In this document: positions 8,471 to 18,595 of the stretch, piece after piece
How the letters are laid out: each line of letters begins with the position of its first letter
Numbering within the stretch: position 1 is the first letter of the stretch
From: Periconia sp. R9002
Taxonomy: Eukaryota > Ascomycota > Dothideomycetes > Pleosporales > Periconiaceae
Direction of reading: 5' to 3'
Length of the DNA stretch: 64,000 nt
NCBI GenBank assembly: GCA_023627715.1
Contig: JAMAHW010000104.1
Coordinates: 1-64,000, forward strand
Made by a program: the position numbers and the translations under genes
The notes under the pieces: generated by a model
Told to the model about the DNA's origin: nothing
The model's input: only the letters and a program-made list of their open reading frames with translations
Database searches by the model: none

Positions 8471-11068
8471 CGCGGGCCATTTTTGGCTCCCACTAACGAC
8501 AACCGGTACCCCTACATGTAAGTTATCAGCCCTCTTTGTAAGTAAGCATTTTCACCAAAATGCGGAATAATTGCCATCAGTGCATGCGTAAATGACGATA
8601 TAGGTAGATGTGGATGAAAGGGAAGGCGATATGGAGCCCTTTGTGTAATACCTTGCTAAACACAACCACCATCAAATATCATCGTGGGCACAGCGGGCCG
8701 GAATCTGGAGATCAGTTCTGCCAGCTATCATCAGCCCTTTTGTGTCGTTCATACACCGAACCTGAACACCTATTCACAATGCTAATAATTGGAGTGCTGA
8801 TGCAAAAAACCGTTTGTTGTATAGCTGTGCGACAGCTGTATCCCCCAAAATATGTAGAAGCTTCCACATTCTTGTATACATGTAACCATGCCGTTCTTAC
8901 TACTGAATTATCTGTGACCAGCACTCTCATCTCACAGTGGCCAAAAGACAGTCGTCCTAAGTTGAAGTACCCTGCACTCATTGTCCAGATTGATTCTCAC
9001 CACACTAATCCTAGCACCACCGTCGACATATTTGCGAGCCTTTGTGGCGCCAGCGCCAATCTTCCACCTGTTACCCCATAGGCGCTGCTTTATTTGGCAT
9101 TGGAGTTTTTTGGGCCTTGGTTTCGCTTCTGGCTGCGTCTACGCCGGCGTTCTTTAGATTTATTTAGGTCACGGAAGGCAGTTTTGTCAGACCTAGGTTG
9201 TTAGTATTTTGCATGCTAAGCTCTGCGAACGTAAACTTGCTTGCGGTAAAACAGCCAACTCACTATGTTCGGAGTAAAGTATCCGAAATCCTATTATACT
9301 TGTCATTATCTTTGGATTTCGAGAAGAGATTACCAGGCGAGGGCTATAGAGGGCTAAACCATACGTTGTTGTTGCGGATTACCCTAGTCTGCAAACAAGG
9401 CAGCCATCTTTGAAATGTTGGCCGCCACAGTTTCTGTGACATAGATCTCGTAACCATCGTGAACAAAAGCTTCTTAGAGTGTCAAAAAATAAGTTCTGCT
9501 TTGTTGAGACTCGTCTAAACAGTAGAAGTTAAAAACTCCGCTAATACCATCACCTTCTTTTATCATCCAGATGGACTCAATTGTGGTTCATGTGCCAATG
9601 CTAGCATAATAACCGCACCAGCCACCAGCATTATTTGAGCCTTCGTTAGCCAACAAAACGTAAAGAAGGTGCAAGGCTGCGACAGTACTCTGCAAGCAGC
9701 CTCCTGCTCCATTAATAGAACAAGCTATTGTCTGGAAGCTGCAAACCAATACCGCGATCATAGGGTTGTGCTGATTTGTATACAGATAAGCTTCCGTTCA
9801 CAAAGGCGACAAGATATGGTAGCATCCACCCCACAGGAGTCTGTTACACAGCATCACCAGTGTGACGGGGCACTGAGTCAGCAGACCACGGGGATAAGAC
9901 CGTGCTGTGTGGAGACAAATCCAGCCTGCCAACGGTGATTTTGCAATCATCTTTGCTGAAGAACACTTATCTAGCAAACATAACCGTGCAGCAGTGCATC
10001 ATGGTATGAGTCGTTCAAAGTCTGGCTGTTTGCTTACCTAACAATCTCTCACTAAACCGTGCACGAACACTACGATGTCAAAAGTTTTCTATTGCTTTTC
10101 GCTACACAACACTGTATCAATCAAAAGGCGCAAGTTCCAGACTAATTTTCTAAAATTTAAATGTAAACGGGGCGTTGAGACATGGCGGTGATGGTGGTGG
10201 CAATCTAAGTAGCGAGGCGCATAGACGCTAAAGCCCCACACGTCACGCTAAGCTGCCAAGTACGCGGAAGGATTAGGTCAGATCATCCAATTGATCCGAG
10301 TATTGCTAACGGCTTCAACGCTTTGATCAATCTGCCTTGCAATTCATAGTGTACATTTGTTCTAATTCATGCCACCACTGTGTTCCCGCGGTTTCCTTTT
10401 TTTAGCTTCCCCTTACATGTTCTATTTAGCACCGTTGCCTTTTATGAATGTACGCAACCGTTTAAGATAAGTAATCAGGCCAAAGGAGAGCGACAAAGGG
10501 TGTTCTCGGCATATCGCAAAGTCTTCACGGGCAAGACTGCGCGGGTGCGAAAGAAGAAGGCTATCCATAATATTGTTCTAAAGCATTCATTATCATCCAA
10601 AATTTCGCTCAGCGATCGAGAAATCGAAAAACTAGTGCCCATCCTCAGGGCTCTTCTGCATAACCGCCTTTTCGAATCAGAAGAGCTGGCGACCAAAGAG
10701 TTTCCTAAGCTTGTGCCTGAGCTACCCAAAGTCATCGGCTCAGTAACACAAAAAAGAGTGACGGGCGTTAAAAGAGAGCAATCTAAAGAGCCTAAAGCAT
10801 GGCTTGAGCGACCAAGACAAGTAAAACACAAAGGGCTGCAGAACGCTCCAAGGAACCCTATTCCAGATATTTTGCATAGTGTGTTGTATGCCAAGAATCA
10901 AGTATGATAAGTATATCATCTCACATGTTTTATATATAGAAATTCCCACCTAGCGAGACCTCCGGTTTCCTTTCGAAACTCAGCATCGTATCTTAGCAAT
11001 AGTCCAAGAGCTGCTAGAAGAATCTTGTTTCACGTTCATGAAGAAATAGCTGCCTTCTGTAGTGCAGA
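8471..11068. other. Long stretch without a clear gene
   Basis: Many short ORFs, none with a family motif apart from the weak candidate at 10380-10907. I see no tRNA. It lies between repeat-derived fragments and is probably the debris of older insertions. Confidence 0.45.
10380..10907 (+). CDS. Lys/Arg-rich ORF, family unknown, doubtful
   Basis: A 175-codon ORF. From about residue 35 it is strongly basic and helical (KGERQRVFSAYRKVFTGKTA, then SLSDREIEKLVPILRALLHN), with a proline-spaced basic tail. I recognise no family. The first 25 codons are hydrophobic and could be chance extension. It may be the remnant of a larger gene. Confidence 0.22.
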   Translation: MFPRFPFFSFPLHVLFSTVAFYECTQPFKISNQAKGERQRVFSAYRKVFTGKTARVRKKKAIHNIVLKHSLSSKISLSDREIEKLVPILRALLHNRLFESEELATKEFPKLVPELPKVIGSVTQKRVTGVKREQSKEPKAWLERPRQVKHKGLQNAPRNPIPDILHSVLYAKNQV

Positions 11069-11673
11069 ATCATAGCTAGAACTGTGCAGCCGCATGCGAG
11101 CTTACAAAATGGCTGCGCATCCTGAGAAAGCATGCTAAGCACCTTCCCAGCGGTTGTATAGTCATTAACGGGCACGCTAAGCTTAACGGCGTGATCCGAA
11201 CTGTATCTAAACTACGCCACGCCGCAGTACATCGCCTACACCTCACATCAGAAGAATTTCTAGACCAAATCCATTCAGCACATACTCTAGTAGGACTACT
11301 GCATGACGATAAAACCGTAAAGAAATTACAAGACCTATACGCAATTGTAAACACAGAAGCTAGAAGAATAGAAGACAGCACGTTAGAGATTCAGGGAATA
11401 TACAACACGCTTGTTAATATACAGACACAGAAAGAGGCACTTGAAAAGCAGGAACGACAGCTTGTATCTTTTAGTGCACATAGAAAGATCGAAATCCTGA
11501 ATGCAGCGGGCCAAGTGTTAGAAAAATCAATCAGCACGCTGTTCGGCGATCAGGGGCCGGAGCTAGCGAGAGAGCAAATAGTAATGAGCAGTCCTAATAA
11601 AGATAGTTGTAAGGTAGCGATTGAGGAAGGCGATATCGAAAGCGATGAGGAGCGGCTACAGGCTGAGTTATAA
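11069..11673 (+). pseudogene. 3' fragment of a coiled-coil fungal gene
   Basis: The frame opens after a stop at about 11066 and reads ELTKWLRILRKHAKHLPSGC, IVINGHAKLNGVIRTVSKLR, HAAVHRLHLTSEEFLDQIHS. A helical, glutamine/lysine-rich coiled coil follows (LEIQGIYNTLVNIQTQKEAL), then an acidic end (IEEGDIESDEERLQAEL). I recall this 'PSG-IV-ING-AKLN-VIR-LRHA-VHR' block from the C-terminal half of a repeated ascomycete protein family of unknown role. There is no ATG in frame before the conserved block, so the 5' part is lost. It abuts repeat R3. Confidence 0.5.
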
Positions 11674-11850
11674 GAATGATGTAAGCTAACGTTGATCATC
11701 TCTTTTCCCGTGAAACACTGAGCCACAAACGACCATCGCGCTTGCGATAGCGTATCAGACCCGTTTTTGGTTCCCGCTGTGGAGCCCTGGTTCTGGTCTG
11801 TCTGTTGCTTATTGAAGCCCCTGCTGTACTCCACCAGCATCGCAAAACTA

Positions 11851-11953
11851 CCGCCTTCAGGGCAAGGTCAGGGCCGGTGCGGTTCGGCCATGCTGACGGA
11901 CACTAGTGGCGAGACAAGTAAATGCACTACCACCATGCTGACGCCTCCAGTAC
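11851..11953 (-). repeat. ~103-base inverted repeat, copy R3 (left of the NLR/lipase pair)
   Basis: The reverse complement aligns end to end with 17045-17149 at about 88% by eye. Shared blocks include GAGGCGTCAGCATGG, TGCATTTACTT, TCTCGCCACTAGT, GTCAGCATGGCCGA and GCCCTGACCTTG. Most differences are transitions. The NLR stop codon lies about 110 bases to its right. Confidence 0.75.
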
Positions 11954-12063
11954 CTTGATGTACTTTTCTGTACTCTATATCTAAGTTGCAACTATAGCTA
12001 TTTAAAACACATAACTAGCTAAAATACAATCCGGTAGCCACAACGATACGCATCTAGCTGCTA

Positions 12064-14293
12064 CTAACTGTCTAGATTTAGAGAGCTAACGTCGGCTTCC
12101 TCCGCCTCCCAGTTTGTGAGTGTGCTAAAAGAAGATATGTAGTGTGGATGGGTAGTACCAAGAACGTGACTTTTCAGGCGCACGCATTCCTTCATGAGTT
12201 CTATAGCTTCCGCGTCACGATGCTGACTTTTCCACGTAAATGCGAGATTGTTCATGCTGGTCAGCGTGTCAGGATGGCTATCTCCCAGCTTCGTCTTACT
12301 TGTCTCTGTCGCTTGTACGTCTAGCGCTTCGGCCTCTTTCCACCGGCCTTGGTTCCAGTACGTCGACGCTAGGTTAGCTATGCTAGTTAGCGTGTCAGGA
12401 TGGCTGTCTCCTAGCTTCGTCTTGCGAGTCTCCATCACTTGGACGTCTAGCGCTTCGGCCTCTTTCCACCGGCCCTGTTTCCAGTACGTCGACGCTAGGT
12501 TGGCCATGCTCGTCAGCGTCGAGGGGTGACTGTCTCCCAGTACCCTTTTCTTTGCTTCTAAGGCTCGTTGATGGACCAAACATGCCTCGCTGTACTGCCC
12601 TTGCCACTCTAGCACGAGTCCAACACTGTTAAGGCTGCTCAGTGTATCTGGGTGCTCTGCTCCTAAGATGCACTCTCTGACCTGGAGAGCGGCAGAACCC
12701 ATCTCGTGTGCCTTGCTGTACAGCCCTACCTCCCTTGCGTACCATGCTGCTTTGAAGAGCACTGACGCCCACGCCTCGAGCGCTGCCTCGTCCTTTGGCT
12801 GGTTGTCCGCCGCAGCTTGAGCGTGTGGGAATAGCGCCTGGCACACGGCCCAGTTCTCGTACTGTTCCACGGGATAGCTATCGTCTATGAGCATTGCATA
12901 GATTCCTTTCCAGCGTTCCAACTCCTTGTGCAGTTCGAGCCACTTCTTGGTCGAAAACTGTACTAGCCGATGCATTTCGAACTCATGCCCATTGCCATTG
13001 GTCTCAACAAGCGAGAAGCTCGTCAGTGTGTAGATGTCATCGTCGAAATCAGTCTCTCCATCAGCATCCTCACTATTATCTTCGCTCTCCCTCTCATTCT
13101 CTTCCCCATATCGATCGCGTAGCAGCGACTCCGGAATCCCCTGCCGGTCGAACAGGCTCATCAGCGACAGCAGCCGGGCGGCCGCCGGTGCGCTTGCTCG
13201 GATATAGTCAAACGAGATCTGCCAGGTCGCGATAATGGAGTTGGACGCACGCCCGTCCCTACGTCTATCTCCCACGTCCTTTTTCAGCAGCCGCGCCCGG
13301 TCACCATCGCTCCTGCGCACCTCCTCTACGTATTTTGAAACAGTCATGCGCGGCGCTCTCTGCTGAATAAAAGCTGCTGCCTGGGTTAGGGCGAGCGGCA
13401 TAAAGTCGAGGGCGCGTATCAGCTCTGCAGCCTCGTCTTCGTTAGCGATAGACCCGAGCTTCTTTTGGAGAAGGGTCAGCGCGTCGTCTTTGTTCATAGG
13501 CTTGACCTCGACAATACCCGCAGAGCTGCCGGTCAGCTTATATGCGGTGTCTCGGCTCCGTGAAGTGACGAGGATCGAGCCGTTAGGCGACTGCGGGAGG
13601 AAGTCGGAGAGCAGCTCAGCCGGCTGCTCCACGCTACCCACCGGGTAGCGTTGCGATGCGCTGTGGAAAAAAACACCCGCGTCGTCGGCGTTGTCCACCA
13701 CCATCGCCCACCGCCCGTTCGACTCGTCGCACAGCCAGCTGCGTAGAAGCCGCAGCACGTCCGCCTTGGGGTCGTCCCAGCCGTCCATCTTGATCGCTTC
13801 GGCGATCCTGCGGTACCCCTCTTCGAACCTTGCCCGAGTGCCCGCGTGCACCCAGAACACACACGTCGCCGGCGACTCGTCCCGCACGCGGTAGGCATAC
13901 TCGATGGCAATCTGCGATTTTCTAAGCCTGTAGTCAGTGCTGGCCTTTTTGTGGAGACCACACTACTCACCCAACGCCACCTAAGCCGACGAGCGCTGCG
14001 CAACCTGCTGGCCTGGCGCACAGCTCGCGCACCTTATCCAGGCTGTCGCGGTGGACGAAGTCGTCGTCGCGTCGGAAGGGTATTATCCACGATGGTGAGG
14101 GCTTTAGGTGGTGTTCGTGAATGACAGTGACCGGACCTGCATTATGCTGTTGGTTTAAATGTCTTTGGGTGCAACCAGCAGTATGCTTACCGTTGTAGAT
14201 GTCGCGCCCCGCGTTCCCAGCGCCCTGTTGGAACGTGTGTGCGGTGACGGAATCGTTGTGATGCGTGTCGCGAGTATCGGCGACGTGCGCCAT
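12064..14293 (-). CDS. Fungal NLR: amyloid-type N-terminal motif, NB-ARC, TPR
   Basis: Exons 14293-14191, 14136-13971 and 13921-12064; 708 residues. The N-terminus is a short region with QQGAGNAGRDIYNG (residues 22-35), encoded by exon 1. Then come a linker and NB-ARC: Walker A GLGGVGKS (85-92, split by intron 2), Walker B WAMVVDNADD (161-170), an ILVTSRSRD block, and the MPLALTQAAAFI motif. The C-terminal third is TPR repeats (about 480-690) with the fungal NLR signature GDSHPDTLTSMANLASTYW, three of them almost identical. There is no separate effector domain, so the motif would stand in for one. The matching motif is in the lipase gene 520 bases upstream on the same strand. In known fungal systems the NLR oligomerises on ligand binding and templates amyloid folding of the partner to trigger incompatibility cell death. 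That role is inferred here. Confidence 0.85.
12225..12570 (-). repeat. Near-identical TPR-coding repeats inside the NLR gene
   Basis: Three consecutive 126-base units encode 42-residue TPRs (QGRWKEAEALDVQ-x-x-ET-x-KTKLGDSHPD). Long DNA stretches such as CTAGCGCTTCGGCCTCTTTC recur between units with few changes. Such high internal identity is typical of fungal allorecognition NLRs, whose repeats undergo concerted evolution. Confidence 0.75.
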
Positions 14294-14813
14294 CGCATGT
14301 CTGGCAGCAAGTCAAGACAAAGAAGCCTAGCTACAGAGTTGATATGTGTGTTGTTGAAGGCAGCTTGATAAGATACGCTTGAGGTGGACAACACGAAGCC
14401 CGGCGCGATAGTTGAACAGGCTATTTATTTATAGCTTCTCAGTGCGGCTGAGATGCATGTGAAAGATTCGCACCCTGCCTTCTCATGGCATTTTCCCCTT
14501 ATCTGTCACCTAACGTGCTTGTCAATCGCGTGAACAGATGCCCTGATGTTTCTCGGCTATATTGGGAAGATTGGAGCTCAGTAATAAGATAACAGTTCTA
14601 TAATATATAGCAGTTGAAGCACCCCCCTGAATACAACTTGGTCATATGCATCACTACTAGATTAATCCGATTCTCTCATAGGTAGCTTGCACGATGGAGT
14701 GTATTTCAACAATACCATTCTCTTCCGTCCCAATATAACGAAAACGTATTCCAGCTCACTAAACGTCGCTCTGTATAGCGTTAGCACAGCAGGTCTTTCC
14801 CTCTTACATATCC
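14294..14813. other. NLR promoter interval
   Basis: 520 bases between the lipase stop and the NLR start, both on the minus strand. It is AT-rich at 14570-14660. No further gene seen. Confidence 0.4.
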
Positions 14814-16087
14814 TTAGCATTTGTTGATCCAGTCATGTCCTGCACTTTGGTTGGTTACATTTCCGTGAACGATATCTCTCGCCGCATTGCCAGAGCCCTG
14901 CTGAATTATGTCGGCGCATATGGAGCCATTGCTAAACGACATAGTTGCAGCAGGCGCAGTGCTCCGGGCCTGATTGTCCACCTCAGCCCCTGGCTGCTCT
15001 GCTCTCTGTTTTAGCCAATCGTCAATAACTGCTTTGAAGTTGATGAACCCGGCGTCGCGCGAGCTGGTGAATTTGGTCATGTCCATGTGGTTCGCGTCAA
15101 TCCCACAGTTGGGATGCGGCAACATTATCGCCGACTCTTCAGGTACCACAAATCCAACAACATCAACAGCAACCGTCTCGTAGAAACAGAATACCTTAAT
15201 GTGACTCAGTGATCCAGTAGCTGTTAATTGCCGCTGGAAGACCTCCTCGACTGCCTTGAGCACTTCGGACTTTTGCTTCAACAGCGAGAGTAGCTCCGTA
15301 TTCGCTCTCCAAACCCGATCTAAGAGCCTTGCGAGCGTATACCCCCATGTCGCCAGGTAGGAGCCTGAATGTGGAGTGCCCATGAAGACAATGCCGGCCG
15401 TACAGCTTGCAATGCTGCGCAGACGAGGATCGCTCGGCTCCAGGGCAACGAGCAGCGCCTGTTCTGTGACGAGGCCGCCGAGGCTATGTACGATGAAAAA
15501 AAGGGGTCGTTTAGTCTCGTTGGGTCGACTGTTCGAAATGGCATATGCAAGAGCTTTTCCATGCCCACGAAGCCCATTCCCGCTGGAATTCTTCCAGAGG
15601 CCTACGACGTTGGCGTCGTAGCCATACGTAATGATTCGCGCCGTTGGGAACTGTGCACGCATAAGATCTGGCGTAAAGGTGCCATTAGGATGCGTCCATG
15701 TTGACTGGCGATCTCCGGTTAAGCCGTGGATGAACCAGAGGCTATAATAGTTAGCAGCAGGCTCGCAACGCGTGCATGCAATCATACTCCATATCAGCAT
15801 TAGCCGGACTCGATATGGTCTGTATGCCAAACATGCCGTCTATTGTTTCACTGTGGGTGAATTATTAATGTGTTTACATAAAACAGTGGCTGAGCATACA
15901 GGGTCTCTTCTGGGAGACTCGTGGGCAAGGCCGATGCTGAAGCCCTAGCCATGGCAGGGGGTGGTTGAGTAGTGAGAGCTGTAGAGCCAGCTCCATCACT
16001 CACGTTGATGGCCGTAGGTTGGACATTGGATGATGTAGGGAACTTATCGGCGCGGCTTTTCAGAATGGAGAACGGAGAGCGGGGCAT
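14814..16087 (-). CDS. SesB-like serine lipase/esterase with C-terminal amyloid-type motif
   Basis: Exons 16087-15878, 15819-15788 and 15741-14814; 389 residues. The 46-base intron between exons 2 and 3 has GTATGA, a GCTAAC branch site and a TAG acceptor. The catalytic domain starts FIHGLTGDRQSTW (oxyanion region). It has GYDANVVG, the nucleophile elbow VHSLGG (Ser about 167), GIVFMGTPHSGSYLATWG, and a terminal ANHMDMTKF histidine. This is the layout of the fungal SesB / 'AB hydrolase, protein SERAC1-like' effectors found fused or linked to NLRs. After the hydrolase comes a short linker (about 300-350). The last 35 residues contain QQGSGNAARDIVHG (361-374), identical at 10 of 14 positions to the N-terminal motif of the adjacent NLR. 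I infer a membrane-damaging or lipid-cleaving cell-death effector switched on by the NLR. The first acceptor site is the least certain part of the model. Confidence 0.8.
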
Positions 16088-16180
16088 TGCATGGAAGCTG
16101 AAGGCCGACGCTGAAGAATGAAGTGATTCAAGTTCAGTGGGGTATAAATAAGAACGACTGGTTGTTAGTATATTGTCGTT

Positions 16181-16457
16181 TTCGAAAAAACATGCCCCCC
16201 CCCCCTACCCTCAGCCTGATTGAAAAGGAGAAGAGGGCTTACTAGAATAGGTAAGAACCTGTCAGAAATAGTACACATATGTCAAATTTTAGTATACTTT
16301 ACCCTAAAAGTGACAACCGTAGGGTGTTTTACAAGGAGGGGGACCAATAAGACTACACGGAGTATATGTAATATGAGGTAAAGTACATGTAGAGTGATGT
16401 AATCACTGATTTTTACATAATACGCCAGACAAGGCGAGGGGGGCATGTTTTTTCGAA
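16181..16457. mobile_element. MITE with perfect 20-base terminal inverted repeats
   Basis: 16181-16200 reads TTCGAAAAAACATGCCCCCC, and 16438-16457 is its exact reverse complement. The interior (about 237 bases) has no coding capacity. It sits 94 bases upstream of the lipase start codon, so it may affect that promoter. Target duplication is not obvious. Confidence 0.7.
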
Positions 16458-17044
16458 GAGCACCGATAAGGAATGGTGAGAGCGGCTGATAGTCTAGCCG
16501 ACCCACTTCAGTGCCGCTACGCACATCACCCGCCTTAAGATAAACATGGTAGGCTGCCTAGCTCATAAACTTCTCCTATATACCGAACTTAATTTGTATC
16601 TTACCTATGCGTATTAGTGGTGGTAAGACATGCGATGAGACATGTCGCGGTCGCTCGCCGGAGCATGTATAGCAACGACTCTGTCATCGCGCACACCTTT
16701 AGCAGGGCGCGGGGAACGCAAGGCGCGATGCCAACCACTATAGTGGTATGGCTACTCCTCGATTAAACCACGTAAGGCATATCTCCATATACAAATAACT
16801 GACGGTGTCGTGAAGCCCCCAGTGATCGTCGTGCGCAAGGACAACCCCAAAGTATCACCATCGTCAACAGTTCCCTCCTGGCGCAAGCCGAAGCTCAAAG
16901 CCGCTCATAAACTATATACCGCAATGCTAGAGCGGATCAGTTCTGATCACGACGCGCAGCAAAAACGCAGCGCTGCAGCCGGTGGAGCAGCGCGAGATTG
17001 TTGAAGTTGAGCCAATGAACGAGAGATGCACAAGTACATAAAGG
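16458..17044. other. Intergenic between MITE and repeat R4
   Basis: One short basic ORF (16810-17004, 64 codons, MKPPVIVVRKDNPKVSPSST start) is present. I recognise no family and do not claim it as a gene. Confidence 0.4.
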
Positions 17045-17149
17045 GTACTTGAGGCGTCAGCATGGGGATAATGCATTTACTTATATCTCGCCACTAGTAT
17101 CTGTCAGCATGGCCGACCCGCACCTGCCCTGACCTTGTTCTGAGGCGGG
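17045..17149 (+). repeat. ~105-base inverted repeat, copy R4 (right of the NLR/lipase pair)
   Basis: Inverted partner of R3 (11851-11953), about 88% identical by eye. In orientation it is a left-type end like R1. It therefore may also be the left boundary of the block that carries the next two genes and ends at R5. Confidence 0.75.
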
Positions 17150-17402
17150 CTGAAATTTTTAGGACATTTAAGGAGAGGTTGGAATAGACGTGGCGGCTAC
17201 AGAGTCGCAACGTCCCTCCCTGCAGGTCGAAACCCCACTGGTTCGAAAAATGCGAGCGTTACATCGACTTTCGACTACGACAACTCTGCCCAAATGTGAG
17301 AGCGACAAATTCAGTCTGAGCGAATTTATAGACGATGATGTCCCACAGGCTGATCAGCGTGTATCTTGAAGCTTCGCAATTTTTGAATACATTCGGTGCA
17401 AA

Positions 17403-18114
17403 TCAGTCGATTAGTATAAGAGAAAAAGATGACGTAGCGAATTTTCCTATCCCCCCCGTAGCTATGTTGAAACAAAACCCCTCTAAGTATGAATACTTTT
17501 TATCCTCTCTGTTCCACACTCTTAGATAGTCCCCCGCTTTCCATTCAACATGACCAAGATAATCATGGCTTTGATCTGATTTGGTCATGTATAATTTAGT
17601 ATCTGTAAATGGCTTTGAGCCTCCTTTTGCCAGAAGACGGGCTGGGACTCGGCCAACCGTTTTATTTCTTGAGTTATATGCTATAGCTTCTGTACGATTG
17701 CTGGTCCATGCGAACACAACAATCTGATCGCCAGAATTCGCCACGATATGCCGGTAATTCCCACAAAGGTATCCATCTTCAATGGCCATCGTGAGAGGAG
17801 GGTTCAAGGTCTCATGGGTGGGCGGTTGGGGTTTCGTTTGCGGTTGAGGGAGTGCTTTGGGGCGGTCGGGAAAGATGGCAACCACCTCCGATAATAGGTC
17901 CTCGATCTCGCCGGGCACAGAACTTGTTTCACGGAGAAAGAGCAGTTGCTGTTACGAGGTTGTTAGGTCACGCTAACCGTATAATGTAGATAAGCGTAGG
18001 ATGGCTTACTGCCCGAAGTATACGTATATGCATCTTCGCGCTGGACACGATAGATGTATGCTCATCATGAATCAGTTTGGAAACCATCTCATCCGCACTA
18101 GACGGAGTCGCCAT
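17403..18114 (-). CDS. SH3-like hypothetical protein
   Basis: Exons 18114-18010 and 17948-17403; 216 residues. The N-terminal ~70 residues are helical (MATPSSADEMVSKLIHDEHT, LRAQLLFLRE). A Pro/Gln linker (PKALPQPQTKPQPPTHE) comes next, then two short beta-rich segments. One is YLCGNYRHIVANSGDQIVVF with VGRVPARLL, resembling an SH3 fold with its terminal G-x-V-P. The other is VEWKAGDYLRVWN with GFCFNIATGGIGKF, a second SH3-like pattern. No catalytic motif. It lies between repeat copies R4 and R5 and could be cargo of that block. I do not recognise a named family. Confidence 0.55.
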
Positions 18115-18595
18115 AGTAAGTAGCAGAGGAGGAAAAGGTATAGGCTATACAGATAACAGTGACATGGGGCTAACTTGTAGTTAGTTAAAGAACTGAAGGT
18201 GCGGGGTCAAGTATTTGCTAGCCTTATTGCTACAACCTTGTGCAGACCGTTCAGCCCTTTAAGAGCGGGGTAACGTTCCGCTTCAGTGTCATAAATGGCT
18301 GCGGCGTAGGCCAGTAGAAGCTTGATTTTGGGGGTCTAGCTGTTTACAATATCATAGTGCAGATCTAACTACACTTTTAGAAGAGGAAAAAACGACAAGC
18401 CCCGACGACGATATCTTTGCTGAAAATTGTGGACGTGCCCTGTCAGTATTTCTGGGTGATGTACACGCCTGGCTTGGCGATTACGAGATGGTGTGTTGGT
18501 GCGGGGTAAAACTAAACTCCCATCCAAAGGATGACCATAATTGTCACCACGCTTCACGTTCGTTTTTCATTCTCTTCATTTCAACATCCGTCAAT

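Noticed and set aside
12225..12570. Regularly spaced repeats that could look like a CRISPR-type array
   Set aside because: They are in-frame 126-base TPR codons in a eukaryotic NLR.
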